This document shows positions 52,700-62,802 of a stretch of DNA of 64,000 nucleotides, piece after piece. The translations under genes were made by a program, and so were the position numbers. The notes beneath the pieces are model-generated. The model saw only the letters and a list, made by a program, of their open reading frames with translations, was not told where the DNA came from and did not search any database. The first letter of the stretch is position 1. Each line of letters opens with the position of its first letter. This stretch comes from Meiothermus sp. QL-1 (GTDB lineage: Bacteria; Deinococcota; Deinococci; Deinococcales; Thermaceae). The DNA lies in assembly GCF_003351145.1 (NCBI RefSeq), contig NZ_QQSV01000008.1:1-64000 (forward strand). The letters run 5' to 3'.

Positions 52700-53430
52700 T
52701 TAAAGGGGCGGCACAAACCGCCCGTCCACCGCCGTCCACCCCCCGTCCACCAGGAAGAGGGTGCCCGTGACGTAGCTGGCGGCCGGGGAGGCCAGGTAGA
52801 CCACGGCCATGGCCACCTCCTCCGGCCTCCCCCAGCGGCCTAGGGCAGTCTTTTCCGCATAGGCCCGGTACCAGTCGGGGTGGGCCTTGATGGGGGCGGT
52901 GAGGGGGGTCTCAATGGGCCCCGGGGCCACGGCGTTGGCCCGTACCCCATAGGGCCCAAGCTCCGCCGCCAGGGCGCGGATGAGCTGGAGAATCCCCGCC
53001 TTGGTGGCGGCGTAGACCCCCTGGCCCGGCTCCACCACCAGGGCCCGGATGGAGGCAAAGGCGATGAGGCTACCCCCACCCTGGGCCCGCATGGCCCTGC
53101 CCCCGGCCTGGAGGAGGCGGAGGGTGCCTTTCAGGTTCAGGTCCACCACCCGATCCACCTCCTCCTCCGTGTAGTCCAAGAGGGGCTTGCGCACGTTGAT
53201 GGCCGGGGTGGAAACCAGGGTGTCCAGGCGGCCGTGGGCCTGCACCACCCCTTCCACCAGTCGGGCCGCGGCCTCCTTGTCCCTGAGGTCCAGGGGGTGG
53301 GTCTCCGCCTGGCCTCCAGCCCCCAGGAGGGCCTTTGAGGCCTCCCCCGACACCTCCCAGTCTACCAGCACCACCTTGGCTCCGAAGGCGGCCAAAACCT
53401 CAGCCAAGGCCCTGCCAATCCCCGAGGCTG
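52700..53430 (-). pseudogene. SDR-family dehydrogenase, 5'-truncated
   Basis: Translation reads as a good SDR from ASGIGRALAEVLAAFG onward, with STPAINV, SIRALVVE, YAATK and FLVDGG. Upstream of that the expected beta-strand and VTGGA part of the cofactor loop is missing. Instead the frame continues to 53,491 with MSAGIGVAAHHLGISQHSVAT, which has no SDR character. The break is at about 53,428-53,430. A truncated, probably inactive gene, and a likely junction of foreign DNA. An ATG at 53,491 could still give a protein. Confidence 0.7.
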
Positions 53431-53544
53431 TCGCCACCGAATGTTGGCTGATCCCAAGGTGGTGTGCAGCAACGCCAATCCCAGCACTCAAGCGCGTGCA
53501 AACATCACAGCCAGGGGTCAGCGTCCCTGGTAAAGTACGGAGCG

Positions 53545-54066
53545 ATGGCCCAGCCCGAAATCCGAGCCGAGATCGAACGGGCCAGGACCCACCTGGCTCG
53601 AGGGGAGCCGCTTCGGGCCTTGAGGGTTCTTGACCAAACCTCCTGGGCCGACCTGCACTGGCCGGAGTACTGGCAGCTACGGGCGGAGGCTTTCTTGAGC
53701 CTGGGCGAGTTCCGCCACGCGGCCAGCAGCGCCCGAGAGGGCCTGACCGACACCCCAGACCACCTACCCCTGTTGCAGCTCTACACCCAGGCCCTCCTCG
53801 AGCTCAAGCAGTGGGATAGGGCCCAGGAAACCCTGGCCCAGGCCTTAGAGCTCTACCCCCACGACTCCAGGCTGCAAGAGCTGGCCCAACAGCTCAAAGA
53901 AGGCCTGAAAGCAGGGCCAGAAGCAACCCCTATACCGCGTAAATCCCCCCGCCGGCCCGACCCCGCCCGGCCTGCACCTCCTGAGGGCTGGCTGGTGCCC
54001 CTTGTGCTGCTGCTGCTGGCCGCTGGGGTCACGGTCTTTTGGTTATGGCGATACCTGTATTCGTAA
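53545..54066 (+). CDS. TPR-repeat protein with C-terminal membrane anchor
   Basis: 173 residues from the ATG at 53545. Three TPR-like helix pairs (about 5-110: EYWQLRAEAFLSLGEFRHA, LYTQALLELKQWDRAQETL), a Pro/Arg-rich linker, then one membrane helix near the C-terminus (LVPLVLLLLAAGVTVFWLW). A tail-anchored scaffold facing the cytosol is likely. TAAAGT eight nt before the start. Frame is open upstream to 53,464 but that part lies across the putative junction. Confidence 0.8.
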   Translation: MAQPEIRAEIERARTHLARGEPLRALRVLDQTSWADLHWPEYWQLRAEAFLSLGEFRHAASSAREGLTDTPDHLPLLQLYTQALLELKQWDRAQETLAQALELYPHDSRLQELAQQLKEGLKAGPEATPIPRKSPRRPDPARPAPPEGWLVPLVLLLLAAGVTVFWLWRYLYS

Positions 54067-54101
54067 CGGATTTGCACACGCGAAAAAGTTAGACTTTGGG
54101 C

Positions 54102-55760
54102 ATGCACAACCCGATTGGCTCGAGCGAACGGGATTCGGCCCAGTTCAAGCAGAACAAGGACAGCTGGGTGCGGCGCATCGCTGAGTTTCAGGACACCCTG
54201 AGCCAGATTCGCCAGGGCGGCGGGCCCAAGGCCATCGAGCGCCAGCACGCCAGGGGGCGGCTCACCGCCCGCGAGCGCATCGCCCGCCTGGTGGACCCCG
54301 GCACCCTACCGGAGGAACTCTTCAGCTACGCCGGCTGGCAGATGTACCCCGAGTGGGGGGGAGCACCCGGGGGTGGGGTGGTGACGGCCATCGGGCAAAT
54401 TGCCGGGCGGGACTGGATGATTATCGCCAACGACGCCACCGTCAAGGCCGGGGCCTTCTTCCCCATCACGGCCAAGAAGGTGATCCGGGCCCAGACCATC
54501 GCCCTGGAGAACCGGCTGCCCACGGTCTACCTGGTGGACTCCGCCGGGGTTTTCCTGCCCCTACAGGATGAGGTTTTTCCCGACCAAGACGATTTTGGCC
54601 GCATCTTCTACCTGAACGCCCGCATGTCGGCTTTGGGGATTCCCCAAATCTCGGCCATCATGGGCAACTGCGTGGCCGGAGGGGCCTACCTGCCCCTCAT
54701 GACCGATGCCCTCATCATGACCGAGGGGTCCGGGCTCTACCTGGCCGGGCCCGCTTTGGTCAAGGCGGCCATCGGCCAGGAGGTGAGCTCGGAGGCGCTG
54801 GGCGGGGCCCGGATGCACGCCGAGGTCTCGGGCAGCGTGGACTTCTACGAGCCCTCGGACGAGGCGGCCATCGAGCGCATCCGCAGCCTGGCCGCACTCT
54901 ATGCCAGGCCCACGCTGGCCCCCTGGGCCCAGGAGCGCGCCCCATCAGCCCCTCCCATCTACCCCTCCGAAGACCTCTACGGCCTGGTCTCGCCCGATGG
55001 CAGCAAGCCCTACGACGTGCGGGCGGTGATCGCCCGGCTGGTGGATGGCTCGGTCTTCCATGAGTTCAAGGCCGCCTACGGCCAGACCCTGGTCTGCGGC
55101 TACGCCCGGCTGGGAGGGTTTCCGGTGGGAATAGTGGCCAACCAGCGGCTCATCATCAAGAAGCCGGGGCGGATCGAGGTAGGGGGGGTCATCTATGCCG
55201 AGGCCGCGGACAAGGCAGCCCGCTTCATCCTCGAGGTCAACCAGCGCTTCATCCCCCTCCTGTTCCTGATGGATGTGAGCGGCTTCATGGTGGGGCGGGA
55301 GTCGGAGGAGGCGGGCATCATCCGCCGGGGGGCCAAAATGGTCAACGCGGTGGCCAACTCGGTGGTGCCCAAGATTACCCTTATCCTCGGCGGCTCCTTT
55401 GGGGCGGGCAACTACGCCATGGCCGGCAAGGCCTATGCCCCGCGCTTCATCTATGCCTGGCCCTCGGCCCAGTACGCCGTCATGAGCGGCAACGCCGCGG
55501 CCAAAACCCTGATGGAAATCGAGCTATCCAAGCTCGAGCGGGAGGGGAAAAAACCCAGCGAAGAGGACCTGCTGGCCCTTTACGAGCAGATCAAGGACCG
55601 CTACGAGGAGACCCTCGACCCCCGCTACGCCGCCGCACGGCTTTGGGTGGACGAGGTTATCTTCCCCCACGAAACCCGCCAGCGGCTCATCCGCAGCCTC
55701 GAGGTCTGCGCCCTCAACCCGGAGCGCGAGACCATGCGGGTCGGGGTCTTCCAGGTTTAG
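54102..55760 (+). CDS. Acyl-CoA carboxylase, carboxyltransferase (beta) subunit
   Basis: 552 residues from the ATG at 54102 with TAGACT six nt upstream. N- and C-terminal crotonase-fold halves: RLTARERIARLVDPGT, VDSAGVFLPLQ, GNCVAGGAYLPLMTD, then GGFPVGIVANQ, FMVGRESEEAGIIRRGAKM and GGSFGAGNYAMAGKAY. The closest family by pattern is methylcrotonoyl-CoA carboxylase beta (FLPLQDEVFPD), but propionyl- or geranyl-CoA carboxylases are similar. The biotin-carrying alpha subunit is not adjacent. Stop overlaps that of dnaE. Confidence 0.9.
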   Translation: MHNPIGSSERDSAQFKQNKDSWVRRIAEFQDTLSQIRQGGGPKAIERQHARGRLTARERIARLVDPGTLPEELFSYAGWQMYPEWGGAPGGGVVTAIGQIAGRDWMIIANDATVKAGAFFPITAKKVIRAQTIALENRLPTVYLVDSAGVFLPLQDEVFPDQDDFGRIFYLNARMSALGIPQISAIMGNCVAGGAYLPLMTDALIMTEGSGLYLAGPALVKAAIGQEVSSEALGGARMHAEVSGSVDFYEPSDEAAIERIRSLAALYARPTLAPWAQERAPSAPPIYPSEDLYGLVSPDGSKPYDVRAVIARLVDGSVFHEFKAAYGQTLVCGYARLGGFPVGIVANQRLIIKKPGRIEVGGVIYAEAADKAARFILEVNQRFIPLLFLMDVSGFMVGRESEEAGIIRRGAKMVNAVANSVVPKITLILGGSFGAGNYAMAGKAYAPRFIYAWPSAQYAVMSGNAAAKTLMEIELSKLEREGKKPSEEDLLALYEQIKDRYEETLDPRYAAARLWVDEVIFPHETRQRLIRSLEVCALNPERETMRVGVFQV

Positions 55761-58700
55761 AAGGGCACCACCGAATCGGTCTCCTGCGCCCCGCCCCCGC
55801 TCTTGGGGTAGCTGAGGAGCACCTCGCGGTCGGGTACCAGCCGGACCCGCAGCCAGTCCAGCCCCTCCAAAGCCGGAAGGGCCTCCTCCGCCGCCCGCAC
55901 CCCGCGGGCCTCCACCAAAGCCCATCCCCCGGGCCCCCGCACCTTGAGCTGCACCGGGAGGAGCCCCGTGTGCTCGTCCAGCCGGCTCCTCAAGTCGAGC
56001 AGCCGCTCCTCGTCCACCAGGGCCAGGTCGACCTCGAGCTCCAGCACCTTAGGCAGACCCTCCAGCTCGTGGTAGGGGTAGACCTCCTGGGCCACCACCC
56101 GCAGGCTCTCCCCCTCGCCATCCGGCTCCACCTCGGCCACCACCAGCACCGCGGCGTCCTCGCTTAGCCGGGGCGAGATGCGCTCGTAGGCCCGGCCAAA
56201 GGCCACCACCTCGACAGCCCCGGTCTCGTCGGCCAGGGTGAAGCGCACCAGCATCCCCCCGGACTTGGTGGGCTTGCGCTGGATGCCCTCCACCATCCCG
56301 GCCAGAAGCAGCCGCACCTGGCTGCGCTCCCCCTTGAGCTCGCTATAAACCTGGGGCAGCTCCTCGATGGTGCAGCTCGCCGCCTCCCGCAGCCCCGCGT
56401 AGCGCGAGAGGGGGTGGCCGGTGACGTAGATGCCCAAAGCCTCCTTCTCCATCCTGAGCTGGGTGAGGGCGTCCAGCCGGGGGCCTTCGGGCAGGGGGGG
56501 TTCCTGCGGCTCGCCAAACAGGCCCACCATGCCCGAGTGGGCCCGCTCCCGCTCGGCCTGGGCCCACTTCAGGAGGTCGTCCAGCGCGGCCAGCATGGGG
56601 CCCCGGGGGCCAAAGGCGTCGAAGGCCCCGGCCTTGATTAAGGACTCCGCCACCCGCTTGTTGGCCACGGTGCCATCGAGCCGTCTGAGGAAGTCGGCCA
56701 GCGACCTGAAGGGCCCCCCGCGCTCCCGCTCCTCCAGGATGAGGCGGGTGGGGGTCTCGCCCACGTTTTTCACCGCCGAAAGCCCGAAAAGCACGCCCTT
56801 CTCCAGGGCACGGAAGCTGAAGCCCGAGCGGTTGATGTCGGGCGGCAAAACCTCTACCCCGGCCGCCCGGGCCGCCCGGATGTACTCGGCCACCTTGTCC
56901 GAGTCGTGGCGCTCCACCGTCAGCAGGGCAGCGAAAAACTCCACCGGGAAGTGGGCCTTCACATAGGCGGTCTGGTAGGTGAGCAGGGCATAGGCCGCCG
57001 CGTGGCTCTTGTTGAAGCCGTAGTTGGCGAAGGCCTCGAGCAGGTCGAAAAGCCGGTCGGCCTCCTCAGGAGGAATGCCCCTCTCCGCCGCGCCCGCCTT
57101 GAACTGGGCCCGGTGCTTGACCATTTCCTCCATCTTCTTCTTGCCCATGGCCCGCCGCAGCAGGTCGGCCTCGCCCAGGCTGTACCCGGCCACCGCGGTG
57201 GCAATCTGCATAATCTGCTCCTGGTACACAGGAATCCCGTAGGTCTCCTCCAGGATGGGCCTTATGTACTTCTCGGCGTGGGGGAACTGCGGGTAGCTCA
57301 CCTCCTCGCGCCCGTGGTGGCGGCGGATGTAGGTGGGGATGTTCTCCATGGGGCCAGGGCGGTACAGGGCCCCCAGGGCGATGATGTCGTGGATGCGGCG
57401 GGGCTTGATGCCCCGCACCGCGTTGGTCATCCCCGCCGAGTCGAGCTGAAAGATGCCCTTGGTCTCGCCCCGGCCCAAAAGCTCGAAGGTCTTGGCATCG
57501 TCCAGGGGCAGGGTATCGAAGTCCAGGTCGATTCCCTTGGACTCCCGTACGATGCGGCGGCACTCCTCGAGCTGCGATAGAGCGCGCAGGGCCAGGAAGT
57601 CCATCTTCAAGAAGCCCAGGGCCTCCACCGAGTTCATGTCGTACTGGGTGACCTTGGCCCCGGTATCCCCTGCCCGCATCAGGGGGATGTAGTCCTGCAG
57701 GGGCACATCGGCGATGACCACCCCGGCTGCGTGAACGCTGGACTGGCGCGAAAGGCCCTCGAGCCGCTGGGCCACCTCCAGCACCCGCCGCACCAGCGGG
57801 TCCTTCTCCATCTCGGCCCGAAGGTCGGGCACCGCTTCGATGGCCTTCTCCAGCGGCATGGGCTTGCCGAAGATGACCGGGATGAGCTTGGCCAGCTCAT
57901 CGGCCCGCCTCACCGGCAGGCCAAAAACCCGCGCAGCGTCCTTGATGGCGGCCCGGGCCGCGATGGTGCCAAAGGTGCCAATCTGGGCCACCTTATCGTC
58001 GCCGTAGCGGGAGCGCACATACTCAATCACCTCACCCCGCCGCACATCCGAGAAGTCGGTGTCGATGTCGGGCATGGAGACCCGGGCCGGGTTCAAAAAG
58101 CGCTCGAAAAGCAGGTTGTAGGCCAGCGGGTCCACGTTGGTGATGCGGGTGGCGTAGCAGACCAGACTGCCCGCTGCCGAACCCCGCCCCGGCCCCACCG
58201 AGATGCCCGCCTCCTTGGCCCAGTTGATGTAGTCGCTCACCACCAGAAGGTAGCCCGGGAAGCCCATCCGCTCGATTACCGTGAGCTCGTAGACCGCCCG
58301 CGCCAGAATGGCCCAGCCGTCCCATTCCTTCACCTGCCCCAGCTCGGGCAGATGGGCCCGGGCCGCCTCCAGGTCCTCCAGGCGGGCCAGCTCGAGGGCC
58401 AGCACCTCCCCATCCCCATGGGGCACCGGCCGCCCCAGCCGGCGAAGAAACTCGCGGTAGAGCTCCGGGGTCACCCGGTCGGGGTAGCGCTTCAGCAGCC
58501 CGCTGAAGGTCAGCTCGCGCAGGTAGACCGCCTCGGTGCGCCCCTCGGGCAGGGGGTACTTGGGGATGCGGTACTGCACCTTCTTGGGCACCAGCTCCAC
58601 CTCGCACATCCGCCCAATGCGAAGGGTGTTGTCGAAGAGCTCCTCGAAGCGGCTTCCCCAAAGCTCGCTCTCCTTGGCAAAGGCCTGGCGCATCTCCTCC

Positions 58701-59482
58701 GGGGTCTTGACGTAGAACTCATCGCAGGGAAACTTCCAGCGGTCGGGGTCCTCCCAGGTGCTTTTGGACTGCACCGCCAGCACCACCGCGTGGGCCTCCG
58801 CGTCCTCCTTTCGCACATAATGGCCGTCGTTGGTGGCCACCAGCCCCAGACCGTACTTGTCGGCCAGCTCCTTCAGGACCCGATTCACCTTGCGCTGCTC
58901 GGGCAGCCCGTGGTCCTGCACCTCGATGAAGTAGCGCTCCGGGCCAAAGATGGAGAGGTACTCCAGAAGGCGCCTTTCGGCCTCCTCGTAGCGCTCCTGG
59001 AGGATAAACTGGGGAATCTCGGCCCCTAAGCAGCCCGAAAGCACGATGAGGCCCGCGTTGTGCTCCCGCAGAATCTCGCGGTCAATGCGCGGCTTGCCGT
59101 AAAAACCCTCCAGATAGGCCCGGCTCGCCAGGCGCGAGAGGTTGCGGTAGCCCTCCATATCCTTGGCCAGCAGGGTAAGGTGAAAATACCCCCCATCCAG
59201 CCCCTTCCCCTGCTTGCGGTCGAAGCGGCTCTCGGCGGCCACGTAGGCCTCGTAGCCGATGATGGGCTTGACCCCCATCGCGGTGGCCAGCTTGTAGAAC
59301 TGCACCGCCCCAAAGAGGTTGCCATGGTCGGTCATGGCCAGCATGGGTTCCTCGGGAGAGACCTGCTTGACCCATCGCAGCAGGTCCTCGAGGCGGGCCG
59401 CCCCATCCAGCAAGCTGAACTGGGTGTGCTGGTGCAGGTGGGCAAAACAGCAGGCATGGGAAGGGTGGGCATCGCTTCGCAT
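55757..59482 (-). CDS. dnaE: DNA polymerase III subunit alpha
   Basis: 1241 residues, no intein. The N-terminal PHP domain keeps its metal ligands (FAHLHQHTQFSLLDGA, AMTDHGNLFG), as in Thermus DnaE where the PHP domain has its own exonuclease activity. Polymerase core with GPGRGSAAGSLVCYA and SMPDIDTDFSD (catalytic Asp pair) and ETKGIFQLDSAGM. Then the beta-binding region, an OB fold (VRLLLAGMVEGIQRK) and the tail ending VVPF. Replicative polymerase. Start region MRSDAHPSHACC is longer than in Thermus; TATGAT lies nine nt upstream. Confidence 0.98.
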   Translation of the reverse strand: MRSDAHPSHACCFAHLHQHTQFSLLDGAARLEDLLRWVKQVSPEEPMLAMTDHGNLFGAVQFYKLATAMGVKPIIGYEAYVAAESRFDRKQGKGLDGGYFHLTLLAKDMEGYRNLSRLASRAYLEGFYGKPRIDREILREHNAGLIVLSGCLGAEIPQFILQERYEEAERRLLEYLSIFGPERYFIEVQDHGLPEQRKVNRVLKELADKYGLGLVATNDGHYVRKEDAEAHAVVLAVQSKSTWEDPDRWKFPCDEFYVKTPEEMRQAFAKESELWGSRFEELFDNTLRIGRMCEVELVPKKVQYRIPKYPLPEGRTEAVYLRELTFSGLLKRYPDRVTPELYREFLRRLGRPVPHGDGEVLALELARLEDLEAARAHLPELGQVKEWDGWAILARAVYELTVIERMGFPGYLLVVSDYINWAKEAGISVGPGRGSAAGSLVCYATRITNVDPLAYNLLFERFLNPARVSMPDIDTDFSDVRRGEVIEYVRSRYGDDKVAQIGTFGTIAARAAIKDAARVFGLPVRRADELAKLIPVIFGKPMPLEKAIEAVPDLRAEMEKDPLVRRVLEVAQRLEGLSRQSSVHAAGVVIADVPLQDYIPLMRAGDTGAKVTQYDMNSVEALGFLKMDFLALRALSQLEECRRIVRESKGIDLDFDTLPLDDAKTFELLGRGETKGIFQLDSAGMTNAVRGIKPRRIHDIIALGALYRPGPMENIPTYIRRHHGREEVSYPQFPHAEKYIRPILEETYGIPVYQEQIMQIATAVAGYSLGEADLLRRAMGKKKMEEMVKHRAQFKAGAAERGIPPEEADRLFDLLEAFANYGFNKSHAAAYALLTYQTAYVKAHFPVEFFAALLTVERHDSDKVAEYIRAARAAGVEVLPPDINRSGFSFRALEKGVLFGLSAVKNVGETPTRLILEERERGGPFRSLADFLRRLDGTVANKRVAESLIKAGAFDAFGPRGPMLAALDDLLKWAQAERERAHSGMVGLFGEPQEPPLPEGPRLDALTQLRMEKEALGIYVTGHPLSRYAGLREAASCTIEELPQVYSELKGERSQVRLLLAGMVEGIQRKPTKSGGMLVRFTLADETGAVEVVAFGRAYERISPRLSEDAAVLVVAEVEPDGEGESLRVVAQEVYPYHELEGLPKVLELEVDLALVDEERLLDLRSRLDEHTGLLPVQLKVRGPGGWALVEARGVRAAEEALPALEGLDWLRVRLVPDREVLLSYPKSGGGAQETDSVVPF

Positions 59483-59531
59483 TACGCGCCCATCATAACC
59501 CGGCCGGCCTCGTCTTTGCTAAAATCATCCG

Positions 59532-60857
59532 GTGCAAAGGGTTTTCATCGAAGATATCGCCCGCTACGAGGGCCAGGAGGTTCTGCTGCGCGGCTGGCTC
59601 ACCAACCGCCGCTCCAAGGGCAAGATTCACTTCCTGCAGCTAAGGGATGGTACCGGCTTCCTCCAGGCCACCGCCCTCAAGGGGGAGCTGGCGGAAGCAG
59701 AGTTCGAAGAGGCCGACCACCTCCCCCAGGAGACCGCGCTGGAGGTGCGGGGGCTGGTGCGGGCCGACCCCCGGGCCCCGGGGGGGTACGAGCTCGTCCT
59801 GCGGGGGCTCAGGGTAATCGCCCGGCCCAGCCAGGAGTACCCCATCACCCCCAAGGAGCACGGGGTGGACTTCCTGATGGACCACCGCCACCTTCACCTG
59901 CGCCACCGCCGGGCCTGGGCCGCCCTGCGGGTGCGGGACGAGCTCGAGCGGGCCATCCACGACTTCTTCCACCAAAGGGGCTTCGTCCGCTTCGACGCCC
60001 CTATCCTCACCCCCAACGCCGTGGAGGGCACCACCGACCTCTTCGAGGTGGACCTCTTCGACGGCGAGAAGGCCTACCTCTCGCAGTCGGGCCAGCTCTA
60101 CGCCGAGGCCGGGGCCCTGGCCTTCGGCAAGGTGTACACCTTCGGCCCCACCTTCCGGGCCGAACGCTCCAAGACCCGCCGCCACCTGCTGGAGTTCTGG
60201 ATGGTGGAGCCCGAGGTGGCCTTCATGACCCACGAGGAGAACCTGAAGCTCCAGGAGGAGCTGGTGGCCTATCTGGTGGGGCGGGTGCTGGAGGAGAAAA
60301 AGCGGGAGCTGGAGCTGCTGGAGCGCGACACCCGGGCCCTGGAGGCCACCGCAGCAGGCCAGTTCCCTCGCCTTACCTACACCGAGGCCGTCGAGCGCAT
60401 AAACCAGCTGGCCCAGACCAGGCCCGAGCTGGGGCTTGCACCGTTGGCCTGGGGGGAGGATTTCGGGGCCCCCCACGAGGCTGCCCTGAGCCTGGAGTTT
60501 GACCGGCCCGTGTTTGTGGAGAAGTACCCCGCTGCGGTCAAGGCCTTCTACATGCAGCCCGACCCCCAGGACCCCCGGCTGGTGCTCAACGACGACCTGC
60601 TGGCCCCCGAAGGCGCGGGGGAGATTATCGGCGGTTCCGAGCGCATCCACGACCCCGAGCTTTTACGCCGCAAAATTCAGGAACACGGGCTGCCGGAGGC
60701 CGTCTTCGACTGGTACCTGGACCTGAGGCGCTTTGGCACCGTTCCCCACGCCGGCTTCGGGCTGGGCCTGGAGCGCACCGTGCGCTGGATTTGCGGCCTG
60801 GAACACATCCGCGAGGCCATCCCCTTCCCCCGCATGTACACGAGGATGCGCCCCTAG
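59532..60857 (+). CDS. asnS: Asparaginyl-tRNA synthetase
   Basis: 441 residues from a GTG with TAAAAT six nt upstream. N-terminal OB-fold anticodon domain ([20 protein letters not shown], in two parts) and class II core: motif 2 [20 protein letters not shown] (about 198-217) and motif 3 [15 protein letters not shown] near the end. Charges tRNA-Asn with asparagine; resembles Thermus AsnRS. The intergenic gap with divergent dnaE is 49 nt. Confidence 0.96.
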   Translation: MQRVFIEDIARYEGQEVLLRGWLTNRRSKGKIHFLQLRDGTGFLQATALKGELAEAEFEEADHLPQETALEVRGLVRADPRAPGGYELVLRGLRVIARPSQEYPITPKEHGVDFLMDHRHLHLRHRRAWAALRVRDELERAIHDFFHQRGFVRFDAPILTPNAVEGTTDLFEVDLFDGEKAYLSQSGQLYAEAGALAFGKVYTFGPTFRAERSKTRRHLLEFWMVEPEVAFMTHEENLKLQEELVAYLVGRVLEEKKRELELLERDTRALEATAAGQFPRLTYTEAVERINQLAQTRPELGLAPLAWGEDFGAPHEAALSLEFDRPVFVEKYPAAVKAFYMQPDPQDPRLVLNDDLLAPEGAGEIIGGSERIHDPELLRRKIQEHGLPEAVFDWYLDLRRFGTVPHAGFGLGLERTVRWICGLEHIREAIPFPRMYTRMRP

Positions 60858-60877
60858 CCCGGTATGATTGGGCCGCT

Positions 60878-61627
60878 ATGCGCAGACGGCTGGTGGCAGG
60901 AAACTGGAAGATGCACAAGACCCCCTCCGAGGCCCTGGTCTGGTTCCAAGCACTGTTGGAGAAACTCCCCCCTACCGGGGCCGAGCCGGCCCTGCTGGTG
61001 CCCTTTACCCACCTGCCCTACGCGGCCCAGACGCTGAAACAGAGGGTGGCCTACGGAGCCCAGGACGTCTCGGCCCACACCGAGGGGGCCTACACCGGCG
61101 AGGTCTCAGCCCGGATGCTGGCCGACCTGGGCTGCCGCTACACCATCGTGGGGCACTCCGAGCGCCGCAGCTACCACGGCGAGACCGACGCTTTGGTAGC
61201 CGAGAAGGCCCAGCGCCTCCTGGAAGTGGGCATCGTGCCCATCCTCTGCGTAGGGGAGCCTCTGGCGGTGCGCCAGGTGGGTGGGCACCTCGAGTACACC
61301 CTGGGGCAGCTCGAGCGAAGCCTGGCAGGGGTCTCTCTCCCCTCCCCCGCGCACCTGGTGGTGGCCTACGAGCCGGTCTGGGCCATCGGCACCGGCCAGA
61401 CCGCCACGCCTGAGGATGCCGAGGCCATGCACCGGGCCATCCGGGGCTGGCTGGGCGAACGGTACGGAGAGGCCTTCGCCGAAGAGGTGCGGATTCTCTA
61501 CGGGGGTTCCATCAAGCCAGAGAACGCCGGGGCTCTTTTCCGGGCCCCCAACGTGGACGGGGGGCTGGTGGGGGGGGCCAGCCTCATGCTGGAGGACTAC
61601 CTGCGCTTGCTTTCGGCCCTGGAGTAA
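60878..61627 (+). CDS. tpiA: Triosephosphate isomerase
   Basis: 249 residues. GNWKMHKT with the catalytic Lys13, VGHSERR with the electrophilic His, catalytic Glu in [12 protein letters not shown], flexible loop GTGQTATPE and phosphate-binding YGGSIKPEN. Interconverts dihydroxyacetone phosphate and glyceraldehyde-3-phosphate. ATG at 60878 chosen from the canonical N-terminus; TATGAT nine nt upstream. 20 nt after asnS. Confidence 0.98.
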   Translation: MRRRLVAGNWKMHKTPSEALVWFQALLEKLPPTGAEPALLVPFTHLPYAAQTLKQRVAYGAQDVSAHTEGAYTGEVSARMLADLGCRYTIVGHSERRSYHGETDALVAEKAQRLLEVGIVPILCVGEPLAVRQVGGHLEYTLGQLERSLAGVSLPSPAHLVVAYEPVWAIGTGQTATPEDAEAMHRAIRGWLGERYGEAFAEEVRILYGGSIKPENAGALFRAPNVDGGLVGGASLMLEDYLRLLSALE

Positions 61628-61637
61628 ACTCTTGGGC

Positions 61638-62792
61638 ATGGCCCGGCTTCACCCCCGCACCGAGCTTTCCCAGGAAAGCATCTTCGCCCAGATGAGCCGC
61701 CTGGCTGCCCAGCACGGCGCCATCAACCTGGGGCAGGGTTTCCCTTCCAACCCGCCGCCCAGTTTCTTGCTCGAAGCAGCCCGGCGCGCCCTGGGTCAGG
61801 CCGACCAGTACACACCCCCCACAGGGCTGCCCCGCCTGCGCGAGGCGGTGGCCGCAGACCTCGAGGTCGAGCCCACCCAGGTCATCATCACCGCCGGGGC
61901 CACCGAGGCCCTTTTCGCCCTGGCCCAGGCCCTCTACGGCCCCGGCGACGAGGTGGTGATGCTGGAGCCCTACTTCGACGTCTACCTCCCCCAGGCCCGC
62001 CTGGCCGGGGCCCAGCCGGTGCTGGTGCCGCTGCGCCTTGGCGAGCGGTGGGAGCTGGACCTGAAGGCCCTGGCCGAGGCCATCACCCCGAGGACGAAGG
62101 CCCTTCTGCTGAACCACCCCTACAACCCCACCGGCTCGGTCTTCTCCCACGCCGAGGCCGAGCAAATCGTGGCCCTGGCCCGCCGGCACGACCTATGGAT
62201 TGTGAGCGACGAGGTCTACGACGAGCTCTACTTCGGCGAGCCGCCCGTCCCGTTCCGCACGCTGGCCCCTGAGCGCACCTTTACCGTGGGCTCGGCAGGC
62301 AAGCGGCTCGAGGCCACCGGCTGGCGCATCGGCTGGATCATCACCCCCCCGGGCCTGGCCCCCCAGGTGGCCGGCATGCGCCAGTGGTCCAGCTTCTGCT
62401 CAGCGGCCCCGCTGCAGGCCGCGGTGGCCGAGGCCCTGCCCATCGCCCGCCGGGAGGGGTTCTACCAGCAGCTCCGCGAAAGCTATCGAAAGCGCAAAGC
62501 GCTGCTCGAGGGAGGCCTCCGGGCCCTGGGGCTCAAAACCTTCTCCCCTGCCGGCACCTACTTCCTCACCGCCCTTCTGCCCGGGGTAGAGGCCGAGGAG
62601 CTGGTGAAGAAAGCTGGGGTAGCGGCCATCCCCGGCTCGGCCTTCTACGCAAAACACCCGGCCCCCCCGGGCCTCTACCGCTTCGCCTTCTGCAAGACCG
62701 AGGCCGAGATCGAGCAGGCCCTGGAGCGCCTGGCCCACTACCTGTACCGCACGGGGGCTGCGGCTCACCCTGGGCCACCGGGGTTGGGCTAA
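61638..62792 (+). CDS. PLP-dependent class I/II aminotransferase (kynurenine/methionine aminotransferase type)
   Basis: 384 residues from ATG 61638. INLGQGFPSNPPPS near 28-41 and QYTPPTGLPRLREAVA near 58 mark the group that includes kynurenine/glutamine transaminase and methionine aminotransferase YbdL. Later come NHPYNPTGSVFS, SDEVYDELYFG and the PLP-Lys in SAGKRLEATGWRIGW. Substrate range is not predictable. TAAACT seven nt before the ATG suggests its own leaderless transcript although tpiA ends only 10 nt upstream. Confidence 0.9.
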   Translation: MARLHPRTELSQESIFAQMSRLAAQHGAINLGQGFPSNPPPSFLLEAARRALGQADQYTPPTGLPRLREAVAADLEVEPTQVIITAGATEALFALAQALYGPGDEVVMLEPYFDVYLPQARLAGAQPVLVPLRLGERWELDLKALAEAITPRTKALLLNHPYNPTGSVFSHAEAEQIVALARRHDLWIVSDEVYDELYFGEPPVPFRTLAPERTFTVGSAGKRLEATGWRIGWIITPPGLAPQVAGMRQWSSFCSAAPLQAAVAEALPIARREGFYQQLRESYRKRKALLEGGLRALGLKTFSPAGTYFLTALLPGVEAEELVKKAGVAAIPGSAFYAKHPAPPGLYRFAFCKTEAEIEQALERLAHYLYRTGAAAHPGPPGLG

Positions 62793-62802
62793 ACTGGGGA
62801 GC

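Larger units (their letters stand above)
30435..53430. other. Putative acquired block with Thermus-like codon style
   Basis: From about metE onward, codons favour CTCCTC/GAGGAG/AGGGCC-rich wording and less of the CTCGAG-with-flanking style common before 30 kb and after 53.5 kb. The right edge falls inside an SDR gene that has lost its 5' end. No integrase, direct repeat or tRNA target was found, and the left edge is not sharp (somewhere between 30.3 and 32.7 kb). Judged by eye, not measured. Confidence 0.4.

Noticed and set aside
57731-60502. Long plus-strand frames (432 and 480 codons) opposite dnaE and asnS
   Set aside because: Shadows of dnaE and an out-of-frame reading of asnS; composition is typical of antisense GC-rich DNA.
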